A stretch of 64,000 bases of DNA from JANLYC01 sp963750495 (GTDB lineage Bacteria > Actinomycetota > Actinomycetes > Propionibacteriales > Nocardioidaceae). This document shows, piece after piece, positions 41,428 to 49,883 of this stretch. The translations under genes and the position numbers were made by a program. Below the pieces are notes generated by a model. That model saw only the letters and a program-made list of their open reading frames with translations, was not told where the DNA came from and made no database searches. The stretch is taken from contig CAVVQV010000002.1 in assembly GCA_963750495.1 (NCBI GenBank), positions 164,123 through 228,122 of the forward strand, read 5' to 3'. Position 1 is the stretch's first letter; every line of letters starts with the position of its first letter.

Positions 41428-41889
41428 ATGGACACCACAACACGCCCGCAGCTCGACACCTCCCGGGTGCAGCTCGCGCTCAACGTCGACGACATCGAGC
41501 AGGCCGTCGCCTTCTACTCCGAGCTCTTTTCGGCGCAGCCCCACAAGCGGCGCCCCGGCTACGCGAACTTCGCCCTCACCGAGCCACCGCTCAAGCTCGT
41601 GCTGATCGAGAACCCCGGACAGGGTGGCTCGCTCAACCACCTCGGAGTCGAGGTGGGTACGACGGACGAGGTGGCGGCGGCGACGCAGCGCCTCACCGAA
41701 GCGGGCCTGGCCTCCGCAGTCGAGGACGCCACCACTTGTTGCTACGCCGTGCAGGACAAGGTCTGGGCCACCGGACCCGGCGGTGAGAAGTGGGAGGTCT
41801 ACACGATCCTCGACGACCTGCCGGTGCAGGCAGCGGCTGGGATGAACCCCGACGGCACCTGCTGCACCGGCGACAGCGGATGCTGCTGA
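41428..41889 (+). CDS. ArsI/CadI family metal(loid)-resistance enzyme (VOC fold)
   Basis: A 153-residue VOC-fold protein of the ArsI/CadI family. ArsI cleaves the carbon-arsenic bond of trivalent organoarsenicals; CadI of mycobacteria is induced by cadmium. The fold begins QLALNVDDIEQAVAFYSELF (about residues 14-33). The vicinal cysteine pair lies in EDATTCCYAVQDKVWATGPG (about 98-117), and the Glu ligand in KWEVYTIL. An extra Cys-rich tail (TCCTGDSGCC) is typical. GGAAAGG stands before the ATG. It is divergent from arsR-arsC under a strong promoter. Confidence 0.9.
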   Translation: MDTTTRPQLDTSRVQLALNVDDIEQAVAFYSELFSAQPHKRRPGYANFALTEPPLKLVLIENPGQGGSLNHLGVEVGTTDEVAAATQRLTEAGLASAVEDATTCCYAVQDKVWATGPGGEKWEVYTILDDLPVQAAAGMNPDGTCCTGDSGCC

Positions 41890-41896
41890 CGGAGCG

Positions 41897-42841
41897 TCAG
41901 AAGACCGGGCGAAGCTCCCCGACGGGAACTCCGCCACCGAGCAGGAGGATCGTCCCGGTGGACCGGACTGCCTCGTTGTCGACGCCCATCCGCCGCAGGG
42001 CGGCCGCCATGACGACGGGACGGGCCCGGGGCGATCCGTCCTCGATCTTCAGCGCCACCGCCCGACCATCGGGCAGCGCCAGGGCGTAGCAGGACTCGGC
42101 GCCGGCCTTGCCCACCGCACCGGGGAGAGCGCGGAGCAGCACCGCCTCGTCGCGGGTCGTCCCGGACGCGGACTCGGGATGCTCGGCAAAAGCCTCGGCG
42201 ACTCGCCGCTCCGGGCTCCCCGGTTCGGCGACGACCAGTGCCCGGAACGCGGTGGCCAGTCCCGACAGGGAGGTCGACAGGAGCGGGGCACCGCACCCGT
42301 CCACGCCCACGCTTGCGACCGGCTCTCCGGTGAGCTCCGCGAAGGTCTCGGCAATCCCGACCTGCAGCGGGTGCCCGGGATCACGGTACGTAGCGATGTC
42401 CCAGTCGTTGGCCACGCACGTCGCCAACATGGCTGCGTGCTTGCCCGAGCAGTTCATCGCGATCGGCGACCGCTCCAGCCCCGCTCGCAGGTACGCCGTT
42501 CGCGCGGTCTCGTCGAGCGGGTAGTCCGGAGGCGTCTGCAGGGCGGACTCGTCCAGTCCCGCCGACGCAAGGATCCGTCGTACACCGGCGAGGTGGAACG
42601 GCTCCCCGGAGTGCGACGCCGACGCCAGAGCGATCAGATCACCGTCCAGGTCGAGGCCGAGTCGCAGCATGGCCACCACCTGGAGCGGCTTGTTGCAGGA
42701 GCGTGGATAGACGGGGCTCACGATGTCACCGAGCGACCAGTCGACCTCACCGTCGGCCGCCAGCGCGACGACCGAGCCTCGGTGGTGACCCTCGACGAAG
42801 CCGGATCGGACGATGTCGACGACGATCTCGGAGCTCTTCAC
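41897..42841 (-). CDS. Asparaginase (L-asparaginase II family)
   Basis: A 314-residue cytoplasmic asparaginase of the Rhizobium-type family that hydrolyses asparagine to aspartate and ammonia. Conserved stretches are VYPRSCNKPLQVVAMLR (about residues 44-60), where SCNKP carries the probable nucleophile Ser and Lys, SASHSGEPFHLAGVRRIL (about 74-91), MNCSGKHAAMLATC (about 128-141), and GVDGCGAPLLSTSLSG. The start is GTG at 42841. It lies 7 bp from the convergent arsI-like gene, with no operon partners. It is divergent from the APS kinase gene. Confidence 0.9.
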   Translation of the reverse strand: MKSSEIVVDIVRSGFVEGHHRGSVVALAADGEVDWSLGDIVSPVYPRSCNKPLQVVAMLRLGLDLDGDLIALASASHSGEPFHLAGVRRILASAGLDESALQTPPDYPLDETARTAYLRAGLERSPIAMNCSGKHAAMLATCVANDWDIATYRDPGHPLQVGIAETFAELTGEPVASVGVDGCGAPLLSTSLSGLATAFRALVVAEPGSPERRVAEAFAEHPESASGTTRDEAVLLRALPGAVGKAGAESCYALALPDGRAVALKIEDGSPRARPVVMAAALRRMGVDNEAVRSTGTILLLGGGVPVGELRPVF

Positions 42842-42913
42842 GACTGGCGAGCGTACCGGGGGCCACCGCGCACTCCCCCGGCGGACAACGGTTGCGTCGG
42901 GAGGGTCGGAGCC

Positions 42914-42929
42914 CGGAGCGCGCGCTCCG
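42914..42929. promoter_or_regulatory. 16-bp perfect palindrome between asparaginase and APS kinase genes
   Basis: CGGAGCGCGCGCTCCG is a perfect palindrome in the 121-bp divergent gap. A CACAAT hexamer (42950-42955) lies 7 nt before the cysC-like GTG, so the palindrome sits near the expected -35 position and could be an operator. Its pure GC content also allows chance occurrence. Confidence 0.35.
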
Positions 42930-42962
42930 TGGCCACGTCGTCGAGGTGACACAATCGCTCGG

Positions 42963-44267
42963 GTGTCCTCTCCCGCACAGCGCAACGTCCCCGTCCCGCA
43001 GTGGACGCCCACCCAGCGAGAGCTCGACGACCTCGAGCTCCTGGTCAGCGGGTGCCTGGCACCACCGCTTCCCGGGTTCGTGGAACCCGGTACCAGCCCG
43101 CTGCCGGTGACGCTGACCGTCTCGGAAACCACCGCCGAGGTCGCCGGCGCGGTCGGCCTCCTCGACATCGTCGACCCCGAAGGGGCTCCCCTCGCCCGGC
43201 TCACCGTCGAGCGCACCTGGACGGCCCCCGACGATGAAACGGTCGGGCTCGTGGGACCCGTGGCGAAGCTGGCCCACAACGAGTTCGGCCCGTTCCGGCG
43301 CCTCCACGTGCCTCCGGTGACACTGCACGAGTCACGCTCCGCGGACTCGATCGTCGCGGTGCCGGTCCACCGCCCACTGACCGAGGAGGACCTCGACGAC
43401 ATCGCGCGCGTCGCAACACGGGAAGGGCGTACGCCGTTGCTGCTGGCCTGCGTCGGCGACGGCATGCCCGACGGAGCCTCCGGCCCGGCACTGGTCCGGG
43501 TCACGCTGGCCGCGGCAGCTCGGCTCGACGGCGGGTCGGCGCTCGCCGTCGCGGTGGCCGACCACGGTTGGACCGCCGACGCCAGCGGCCGGTCGCCCAA
43601 CGACCGCATGCTCGACAGCGTCGGTGCTGCCTATGCCTCGGCGACCTACCGCATCTCCCGCACGGCGAGCGGCCCGTACCCGGCCGAGGTTGCGGCGATC
43701 GTCACCCACGACCGGCCGCCGCGTGACCAGCAGGGTGCCGTCATCTTCTTCACCGGCCTATCCGGCTCCGGGAAGTCGACCCTCGCCCGAGCGCTGGTCG
43801 ACCACATCCTCGAGGAGGGCGAGCGAACGGTCACCTCGCTCGACGGGGACGTCGTCCGGCACCACCTGTCGAAGGGCCTCGGCTTCAACCGCGCCGACCG
43901 CGAGACCAACATCCTGCGCATCGGCTTCGTCGCCGCGGAGATCGCGCGCCACGGTGGGCTGGCGATCTGCTCACCGATCGCCCCGTTCGAGTCGACCCGC
44001 GCGGAGGTACGCCGGATGGTCGAGCGTGCCGGCGGCGGCTTCGTGCTCATCCACGTGGCCACCCCTCTCGAGGAATGTGAGCGACGCGACCGCAAAGGGC
44101 TCTACGCAAAGGCGCGGGCCGGTGAGATCCCAGACTTCACCGGCATCTCGTCGCCCTACGAACCGCCGGTGAATTCCTATAAACTCGACACAACCAATAG
44201 AGATATAGCAGAATGCTTGTCTGAGCTGCTCGGGCACCTGACTTCCGAGGGCTGGCTTCACCCCTGA
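42963..44267 (+). CDS. cysC: Adenylylsulfate kinase with degenerate ATP-sulfurylase-like N-domain
   Basis: A 434-residue protein. The C-terminal domain (about residues 258-434) is an APS kinase that phosphorylates adenylylsulfate to PAPS: P-loop GLSGSGKST at 265-273, DGDVVRHHLSKGLGFNRADR, RIGFVAAEIARHGGLAICSP, and DFTGISSPYEPP. The first 250 residues resemble an ATP sulfurylase (GPVAKLAHNEFGPFRRLHVP, VHRPLTEEDLDDIARVATRE), but I see no HxxH/QTRNP-type catalytic motif. Sulfurylase activity is supplied by cysDN 1.2 kb downstream. The start is GTG at 42963. Codons near 44171-44220 are strikingly AT-rich. Confidence 0.85.
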   Translation: MSSPAQRNVPVPQWTPTQRELDDLELLVSGCLAPPLPGFVEPGTSPLPVTLTVSETTAEVAGAVGLLDIVDPEGAPLARLTVERTWTAPDDETVGLVGPVAKLAHNEFGPFRRLHVPPVTLHESRSADSIVAVPVHRPLTEEDLDDIARVATREGRTPLLLACVGDGMPDGASGPALVRVTLAAAARLDGGSALAVAVADHGWTADASGRSPNDRMLDSVGAAYASATYRISRTASGPYPAEVAAIVTHDRPPRDQQGAVIFFTGLSGSGKSTLARALVDHILEEGERTVTSLDGDVVRHHLSKGLGFNRADRETNILRIGFVAAEIARHGGLAICSPIAPFESTRAEVRRMVERAGGGFVLIHVATPLEECERRDRKGLYAKARAGEIPDFTGISSPYEPPVNSYKLDTTNRDIAECLSELLGHLTSEGWLHP

Positions 44268-44284
44268 CCCGCACCGGAGGACAC

Positions 44285-45346
44285 GTGCTTCACGCTTCAC
44301 AGCAGCTGCTGGCGGACGGCGCTGCATCCATCAGCGGTCTCGAGATCAAGACCGCCGTGGCGGCCTTCCTGGTCGGCATCGTGGTGGGCATCACCGGGAT
44401 GGGGGGCGGCGCCCTGATGACGCCGGCTCTGATCTTCCTCGGTGTCGGCGATGCGTCTGCCGTCGTGACGGCCGACCTGACGGCCGCGGCGGTCTACAAG
44501 ACCGGCGGCGCCATCGTGCACAGCCGTGAAGGGTCGCCCGACCTGCGGTTGGCCGGTTGGCTGATCTGCGGATCGGTACCGACCGCGTTCCTCGGGCCCC
44601 ATCTCGTCGGCTGGGTGGCGCCGGAGGCCGACGTCGACAAGTTCTTGAAGATCGCGATCGGCTTCACGCTGTTGTTGGCGGCGACGACGTACGCGCTTCG
44701 CCTGTACATCCAGCTCCGCCGCACGACCGGCGGCACCTGGAAGCCCACCGGGCCACCGGTCATCCGGCCAGTCCCCACGATCCTCGTCGGAGCGGTCGGC
44801 GGCCTCCTCGTCGGCATCACCTCGGTCGGTTCGGGCTCGGTGATCATGGTCGCCCTGCTCATGCTCTACCCGACGCTGTCGGCCGTGAAGCTCGTCGGCA
44901 CCGACCTCGTGCAGGCCGTTCCCCTCGTGCTGTCGGCGGCCATCTCGAACATCCTCGTCAACGGCCTCGACTGGGGCATCGTGATCCCCTTGGTGATCGG
45001 CTCGGTCCCCGGCGCCATCATCGGCGCGAAGATCGCCCCGCGCGTCCCGCAGTCGTTCATCCGCCGCGGCATCGTGGTCGTGCTGACGATGTCCGGACTG
45101 GCGCTGCTCGACAAGGCCGGATGGGCGCCGCTCGGGGCAGGCGACGACCAGACGCATCCCGTCCTCATCGCGCTGGTCGGTGTTGCGTTGATCGTGCTCG
45201 TGCCGCTGGTATGGGGTGGCTTGCGCGTCGAGCGCGGTCTCACGATGTTCGGGGCGCCGACCGTCGCCCAGATCGAGGAGCCGAGTGCTGGGATCGGGTC
45301 GCAGCAGCCTGCCGAACGGGCCAAGGATCCCGATCCGGTGGAGTGA
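44285..45346 (+). CDS. TauE/SafE (TSUP) family anion permease
   Basis: A 353-residue membrane protein with about eight segments: residues 22-44 (TAVAAFLVGIVVGITGMGGG), 50-70, 90-110, 122-142, then the second half starting at 162 (ILVGAVGGLLVGITSVGSGS), 188-205, 218-240 and 290-310. The paired GxTGMGGG and GxTSVGSGS loops are the family's inverted repeat. Such transporters move sulfite, sulfonates or other organosulfur anions. Here it sits between APS kinase and cysDN, so sulfate or sulfite transport is likely. The start is GTG at 44285 behind GGAGG. Confidence 0.9.
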   Translation: MLHASQQLLADGAASISGLEIKTAVAAFLVGIVVGITGMGGGALMTPALIFLGVGDASAVVTADLTAAAVYKTGGAIVHSREGSPDLRLAGWLICGSVPTAFLGPHLVGWVAPEADVDKFLKIAIGFTLLLAATTYALRLYIQLRRTTGGTWKPTGPPVIRPVPTILVGAVGGLLVGITSVGSGSVIMVALLMLYPTLSAVKLVGTDLVQAVPLVLSAAISNILVNGLDWGIVIPLVIGSVPGAIIGAKIAPRVPQSFIRRGIVVVLTMSGLALLDKAGWAPLGAGDDQTHPVLIALVGVALIVLVPLVWGGLRVERGLTMFGAPTVAQIEEPSAGIGSQQPAERAKDPDPVE

Positions 45347-45406
45347 CGCACGGCCCTTCGACGTCCTCGAGATGTCGCGTGCGCCACAGCTCCCGCCACC
45401 GGCGGT

Positions 45407-45435
45407 CTGACCGCACGGCCGATCATGGTTAGGAT
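45407..45435 (+). promoter_or_regulatory. cysDN promoter
   Basis: CTGACC (45407-45412) and TAGGAT (45430-45435) are spaced by 17 bp. Transcription would begin near 45442, about 28 nt ahead of the cysD ATG, leaving room for the GAGGAG ribosome site at 45455-45460. Confidence 0.55.
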
Positions 45436-45469
45436 TGGCGCGAATCTCATGCTTGAGGAGCCCCCACGG

Positions 45470-46381
45470 ATGACCGTCCACGCTGACTACCGCCTCAGCC
45501 AGCTCGATGAGCTGGAGGCGGAGTCGATCCACATCTTCCGCGAAGTCGCGGCGGAGTTCGAGAAGCCGGTGCTGATGTTCTCCGGTGGCAAGGACTCCAT
45601 CGTGATGATGCGGCTCGCCGAGAAGGCGTTCTTCCCGGCGAAGATCCCCTTCCCCGTCCTGCAGGTCGACACGGGGTACGACTTCCCCGAGGTCCTGCAG
45701 ACGCGGGACAACTGGGTGGATCGGCTCGGTGTGCGCCTCATCATCGCCTCGGTCGAGCAGGCGATCGCCGACGGCGTCGTCGTCGACGACGGCAAGACCA
45801 GCCGCAACCGCATGCAGATCGGTACGTTGCTGCACGCCATCGAGGAGGCCGGGTTCACCGCTGCTTTCGGTGGCGGCCGACGTGACGAGGAGAAGGCCCG
45901 CGCCAAGGAGCGCGTCTACTCCCACCGCGACGAGTTCGGCCAGTGGGACCCGAAGATGCAGCGCCCCGAGCTCTGGTCGCTCTACAACGGCCGCATCCAC
46001 GCCGGCGAGCACATGCGGATCTTCCCGCTGTCCAACTGGACCGAGCTCGACATCTGGCACTACATCGGGCGCGAAGGCATCGAGATCCCCGACATCTACT
46101 TCAGCCACCAGCGCCGGGTGTTCGAGCGCGACGGGATGCTGCTCACCGAGAGCGAGCACAACCCGCTCAAGTCCGGTGAGCAGGCAGCGGAGCGCACCGT
46201 GCGCTTCCGGACCGTCGGCGACCTCACGCTGACCGGGTGTGTCGAGTCGTCAGCCTCGACCGTCGACGAGATCATCGAGGAGATCGCCGTGGCTCGGGTC
46301 ACCGAGCGCGGCGCCACCCGTGGCGACGACCGCTTCAGCGAGGCCGCCATGGAAGACCGCAAGCGAGAGGGCTACTTCTGA
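45470..46381 (+). CDS. cysD: Sulfate adenylyltransferase subunit 2
   Basis: CysD is the nucleotide-transferring subunit of the heterodimeric ATP sulfurylase that makes adenylylsulfate from sulfate and ATP. The PP-loop signature is in VLMFSGGKDSIVMMRLAEKA (about residues 34-53). VLQVDTGYDFPEVLQTRD, AAFGGGRRDEEKARAKERVY (about 143-162) and the late QAAERTVRFRTVGDLTLTGC are family blocks. At 303 aa it is full length. The ATG at 45470 fits the family start MTVHADYRLSQLDELEAE. It overlaps cysN by one base (TGATG). Confidence 0.95.
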   Translation: MTVHADYRLSQLDELEAESIHIFREVAAEFEKPVLMFSGGKDSIVMMRLAEKAFFPAKIPFPVLQVDTGYDFPEVLQTRDNWVDRLGVRLIIASVEQAIADGVVVDDGKTSRNRMQIGTLLHAIEEAGFTAAFGGGRRDEEKARAKERVYSHRDEFGQWDPKMQRPELWSLYNGRIHAGEHMRIFPLSNWTELDIWHYIGREGIEIPDIYFSHQRRVFERDGMLLTESEHNPLKSGEQAAERTVRFRTVGDLTLTGCVESSASTVDEIIEEIAVARVTERGATRGDDRFSEAAMEDRKREGYF

Positions 46382-47646
46382 TGGCTGTTCCTTCCATGGA
46401 CCTGTTGCGGTTCGCCACCGCCGGTTCGGTGGACGACGGCAAGTCGACGCTGATCGGGCGGTTGCTGCTCGACTCCAAGGCGATCTTCGAGGACCAGCTC
46501 GAGGCCGTCGAGACGACCTCGAAGTCGCGGGGCTACGACTACACCGACCTGGCGTTGCTCACCGACGGACTCCGCTCCGAGCGTGAGCAAGGCATCACCA
46601 TCGATGTCGCGTACCGCTACTTCGCCACGCCCAACCGCAAGTTCATCATCGCCGACACCCCCGGTCACGTGCAGTACACCCGCAACATGGTCACCGGTGC
46701 GTCGACCGCCGACCTCGGTCTCGTGCTCGTCGACGCCCGCCAGGGTCTGACCGAGCAGTCGCGCCGCCACGCCGTGATCCTGTCGCTGTTGCAGGTCCCG
46801 CACCTCGTGCTGTGTGTCAACAAGATGGACCTCGTCGACTTCTCCGAGGAGCGGTTCAACGAGATCCACAAGGAGTTCACGTCGTTCGCGACGAAGCTCC
46901 GCATCCCCGACCTGACGATCATCCCGATCTCGGCGCTGCAGGGCGACAACGTCGTCGACCGCTCGGCCCACATGGCCTGGTACGAAGGCCCCTCGCTGCT
47001 GCACCACCTCGAGAACGTCCACGTGGCGTCTGACCGCGACCTCGTCGATGCCCGGTTCCCCGTGCAGTACGTCGTCCGGCCCAAGTCCGACGAGTACCAC
47101 GACTACCGCGGCTACGCGGGCCGGGTCGCGGGCGGTGTCATGAAGCCCGGCGACGAAGTGCTCGTCCTGCCCTCCGGCATGACGTCGAGGATCTCGCAGA
47201 TCGATCTCTTCGACCAGGAGCTCGAGGCCGCCTACCCGCCCATGTCGGTGACCATCAGGCTCGAGGACGACGTCGACGTCTCCCGCGGCGACATGATCTG
47301 CCGGCCGCAGAACGCTCCCAAGCCGAGCCAGGACATCGACGCGATGATCTGCTGGATGTCGTCGACGCCGTTGCAGCCGCGGCAGAAGCTGTCGATCAAG
47401 CACACGACGCGCACCGCACGCGCGCTGGTCAAGGACGTGCAGTACCGCCTTGACGTCAACTCGTTGCACCGTGACCTCGAGACGAAGGAGCTCGCGCTCA
47501 ACGAGATCGGGCGTGTCCAGCTGCGCACCACCGTCCCGCTGCTGTGCGACCCGTACGACAAGAACCGCAGCACGGGTTCGTTCATCCTGATCGACGAGGC
47601 CACCGGAGTCACGGTCGGCGCCGGCATGATCAACTCCGCCAGCTGA
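46381..47646 (+). CDS. cysN: Sulfate adenylyltransferase subunit 1 (GTPase)
   Basis: CysN is the EF-Tu-like GTPase that drives the CysD reaction. G1 is TAGSVDDGKSTLIGRLLLDS (about residues 14-33), G2 REQGITIDVAYRYF, G3 IADTPGHVQYTRNMVTGAST (about 92-111), G4 CVNKMDLVDF. Two beta-barrel domains follow, ending at DEATGVTVGAGMI. At 421 aa it is the stand-alone form without the CysC domain that many Actinobacteria fuse to it; the kinase is a separate gene here. The ATG at 46381 overlaps the cysD stop. Confidence 0.95.
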   Translation: MAVPSMDLLRFATAGSVDDGKSTLIGRLLLDSKAIFEDQLEAVETTSKSRGYDYTDLALLTDGLRSEREQGITIDVAYRYFATPNRKFIIADTPGHVQYTRNMVTGASTADLGLVLVDARQGLTEQSRRHAVILSLLQVPHLVLCVNKMDLVDFSEERFNEIHKEFTSFATKLRIPDLTIIPISALQGDNVVDRSAHMAWYEGPSLLHHLENVHVASDRDLVDARFPVQYVVRPKSDEYHDYRGYAGRVAGGVMKPGDEVLVLPSGMTSRISQIDLFDQELEAAYPPMSVTIRLEDDVDVSRGDMICRPQNAPKPSQDIDAMICWMSSTPLQPRQKLSIKHTTRTARALVKDVQYRLDVNSLHRDLETKELALNEIGRVQLRTTVPLLCDPYDKNRSTGSFILIDEATGVTVGAGMINSAS

Positions 47647-47652
47647 CCGGGT

Positions 47653-48408
47653 CTACCTGAAGAACGGGCCGGGCGAGGGCGGGACCGCCCACCTCGGCAC
47701 GTCGGCCTCCAGCAGGGCCTCGGCCGCCGTCGGCGCGCCACCACCGAGATGGGCCGGGTGCCACGGCGCGTAGGAACCCGGCTGCGGCTGGTCCGGGTGT
47801 CGTCGTTGTACGCCGTCGACCAGCTCCTGCAGACGTGCCCCCATGGCGCGCGTCGCGGTGACCACGTCCCCCCTCACGCGAACCGGCGAGCCCACCTCGA
47901 TCGACACGGACCGGCCCCTGCGGAGGCTGACCGGCAGGCCCGCGGTGGCGATGCGCTGCGGCCCCCACAACGCCATCGGGACGAGCGGGACACCCGTCTC
48001 CAGCGCGAGCGCAACGGCGCCAGGCATCAGGGACCGAACGGCAAAGGACCGACTGACGCCGGCTTCCGGAAAGATCCCGACCACCTCACCACGGTTCAAC
48101 GCCGCTCGGGCGGCGAGGTAGGCGGCGGCCGGCGCAGCTCGGTCGACAGGGATGTGATGCATGCCCGTCATCCAGGGTCCAGCCGGGCTGTGCCAGACGT
48201 CATGCCTCGTCAGGAACCGCACGTAGCGCTTCGACCGGCGTGCCGCGAGACCGACGAAGACGAAGTCGAGATAGCTGACATGGTTGCTCACCAGAACCGC
48301 CGGGCCGTGCCTCGGGACGTGCTCAGCGCCTTCGACCCGAATCTTCAGGCCCAGCGCGGCGAACACCAGCCGGGCAGTGCCGATGACCGGCGGATAGATC
48401 AGGTCCAC
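47653..48408 (-). CDS. 1-acyl-sn-glycerol-3-phosphate acyltransferase family protein
   Basis: A 251-residue PlsC-type acyltransferase for phospholipid synthesis. The catalytic NHxxxD motif is in LVSNHVSYLDFVFVGLAARR (about residues 39-58). FPEAGVSRSFAVRSLMPGAV (about 113-132) carries the glycerol-phosphate-binding region, and VPLVPMALWGPQRI the third block. There is a hydrophobic stretch near the N-terminus for peripheral membrane association. The ygfZ gene lies 9 bp upstream on the same strand, so fur-ygfZ-plsC may form one operon. It converges with cysN. Confidence 0.9.
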   Translation of the reverse strand: MDLIYPPVIGTARLVFAALGLKIRVEGAEHVPRHGPAVLVSNHVSYLDFVFVGLAARRSKRYVRFLTRHDVWHSPAGPWMTGMHHIPVDRAAPAAAYLAARAALNRGEVVGIFPEAGVSRSFAVRSLMPGAVALALETGVPLVPMALWGPQRIATAGLPVSLRRGRSVSIEVGSPVRVRGDVVTATRAMGARLQELVDGVQRRHPDQPQPGSYAPWHPAHLGGGAPTAAEALLEADVPRWAVPPSPGPFFR

Positions 48409-48417
48409 GCAGCGGGC

Positions 48418-49410
48418 TCAGAGCCGCGCGCGGACGTGCAGACCGACCTCGGGGTCGACCACCGTCTCCTGCGCGGCGGCGACGCCGTCGGCAACCAACG
48501 TCGCGGCGAGGGAGACGTTGCGCTTGACCAGTGCCAGCCCGATCGGACCCAGCTCGTAGTGACGGGCCGACGAGCCGACGAAGCCGACCTGACGGCCGTC
48601 GAGGTCGACAGGCGCGCCTGTCGCAGGCAGGGTGTCGACGGAGCCGTCGAGGTGCAGCAGCACGAGCCGACGCGGCGGTCGCCCCAACGTGTGGACACGC
48701 GCGACGGTCTCCTGCCCGCGGTAGCACCCCTTGTCGAGGTGGACGGCAGAGCCGATCCAGCCCATCTCGTTCGGGATCGCCTTGTCGTCGGTGTCGACAC
48801 CGAACCGCGCCTCGCCGCGCGCGATGCGCAGAGCCTCGTAGGCCCAGGTGCCGCACGGGGTCCCACGGGCCTCGTCGGTCAGCCGCTCGCGTGGGACGAG
48901 CTCGATCGTGGTCTCACCTCGGGCCAGCGCCGCCCAGCCGGCCGAGACGTCGGCCACCTCGACGCGCATCATGAACCGCATCGAGTCCAGCCAGGACACC
49001 AACGCCGGCGCCCGGCCGGGTTCGACGTACGCCCAGAACGTCTCGCCGTCGTCGTAGCCGGTCAGCTCGTGCTCGACGCGGCCCTGCGGGGACAGCACGA
49101 GCGTGGTGGTCACGACGTGAGGCGCAAGGGACTCGAGGTGCTGAGTGGTCAGGGAGTGCAACCAGGTGAGGCGGTCGGCTCCGGTGATGGTGACGACGCC
49201 GTGGTGGGAGAGGTCGACGAACCCGTCTCCGGCTACCAGCGCCTTCTGCTCACGGAACGGGTCGCCGTAGTGGGCGGCCACCCCGGCATCGCTGCCCTCG
49301 GCCTCGACGGCTCCCGCGAGGGCGAGCAACGGGCTCCGGTAGCGCTCGGCCCGCACCGGAGCCGGCTTGTCAGGCTCGATCGGCTGCGCGTGCTGGTTGT
49401 CCGTGGTCAC
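48418..49410 (-). CDS. ygfZ: Folate-binding protein YgfZ (Fe-S cluster maintenance)
   Basis: A 330-residue YgfZ/GcvT-like protein that helps repair or assemble certain iron-sulfur enzymes using tetrahydrofolate. The family signature KGCYRGQE is intact within VHLDKGCYRGQETVARVHTL (about residues 224-243). The N-terminal GcvT-like domain has VDLSHHGVVTITGADRLTWL (about 65-84). The start is GTG at 49410, overlapping the fur stop (GTGA), so translation is coupled. Pairing with a Fur-type regulator suggests its supply follows metal status. Confidence 0.92.
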   Translation of the reverse strand: MTTDNQHAQPIEPDKPAPVRAERYRSPLLALAGAVEAEGSDAGVAAHYGDPFREQKALVAGDGFVDLSHHGVVTITGADRLTWLHSLTTQHLESLAPHVVTTTLVLSPQGRVEHELTGYDDGETFWAYVEPGRAPALVSWLDSMRFMMRVEVADVSAGWAALARGETTIELVPRERLTDEARGTPCGTWAYEALRIARGEARFGVDTDDKAIPNEMGWIGSAVHLDKGCYRGQETVARVHTLGRPPRRLVLLHLDGSVDTLPATGAPVDLDGRQVGFVGSSARHYELGPIGLALVKRNVSLAATLVADGVAAAQETVVDPEVGLHVRARL

Positions 49411-49838
49411 GCCGTGGGCTCCCCTGCTTCGTCGTGGCGGCACTCGCGACAAGTGCCGAAGATCGTGAGATGTCCAACGTCGGCGGCGAAGCCCTCATTC
49501 CGCTCGAGCTGGTCGACCAGGGAAGCCACCGCTCCCGTCGGAACCTCTGCGACCTTGCCGCACCCGCGACAGACGAGGTGGACGTGCTCAGGCGCGGCGG
49601 CCGCGTGGTACGTCGGGGCACCGTGGCTGAGGTGGGCGTGCTTGACGAGTCCGAGCTCCTCGAGCAGCTCGAGCGTGCGGTAGACCGTGGAGATGTTGAC
49701 GCCGGACGAGCGCTCCTGGACCCAGGCGAAGGCGTCCTCCGGCGTCGCGTGACCGAGCTCAGTGATCGCGTCGAGCACGAGCTGGCGCTGCGGCGTGATC
49801 CGGTAGCCCTTCGCGCGCAACGTCTCCTGCAGGCCCAT
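49407..49838 (-). CDS. Fur-family metal-dependent regulator
   Basis: A 143-residue Fur-family repressor. The N-terminal winged helix (LRAKGYRITPQRQLVLDAIT, residues 7-26; STVYRTLELLEELGLVKH, about 50-67) binds DNA. The metal domain contains the histidine-rich APEHVHLVCRGCGKVAEVPT (about 82-101), with C-x2-C, and a second pair in FGTCRECRHDEAG (about 127-139) that builds the structural zinc site. Zur, PerR and Fur cannot be separated safely by eye; two C-x2-C pairs favour a Zur-like or general Fur role. It heads the ygfZ-plsC operon. Confidence 0.9.
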   Translation of the reverse strand: MGLQETLRAKGYRITPQRQLVLDAITELGHATPEDAFAWVQERSSGVNISTVYRTLELLEELGLVKHAHLSHGAPTYHAAAAPEHVHLVCRGCGKVAEVPTGAVASLVDQLERNEGFAADVGHLTIFGTCRECRHDEAGEPTA

Positions 49839-49883
49839 GCGGCCAGTCTAGGACCGGGGAGGAGCGGGCGGTCCACCAGCGGA

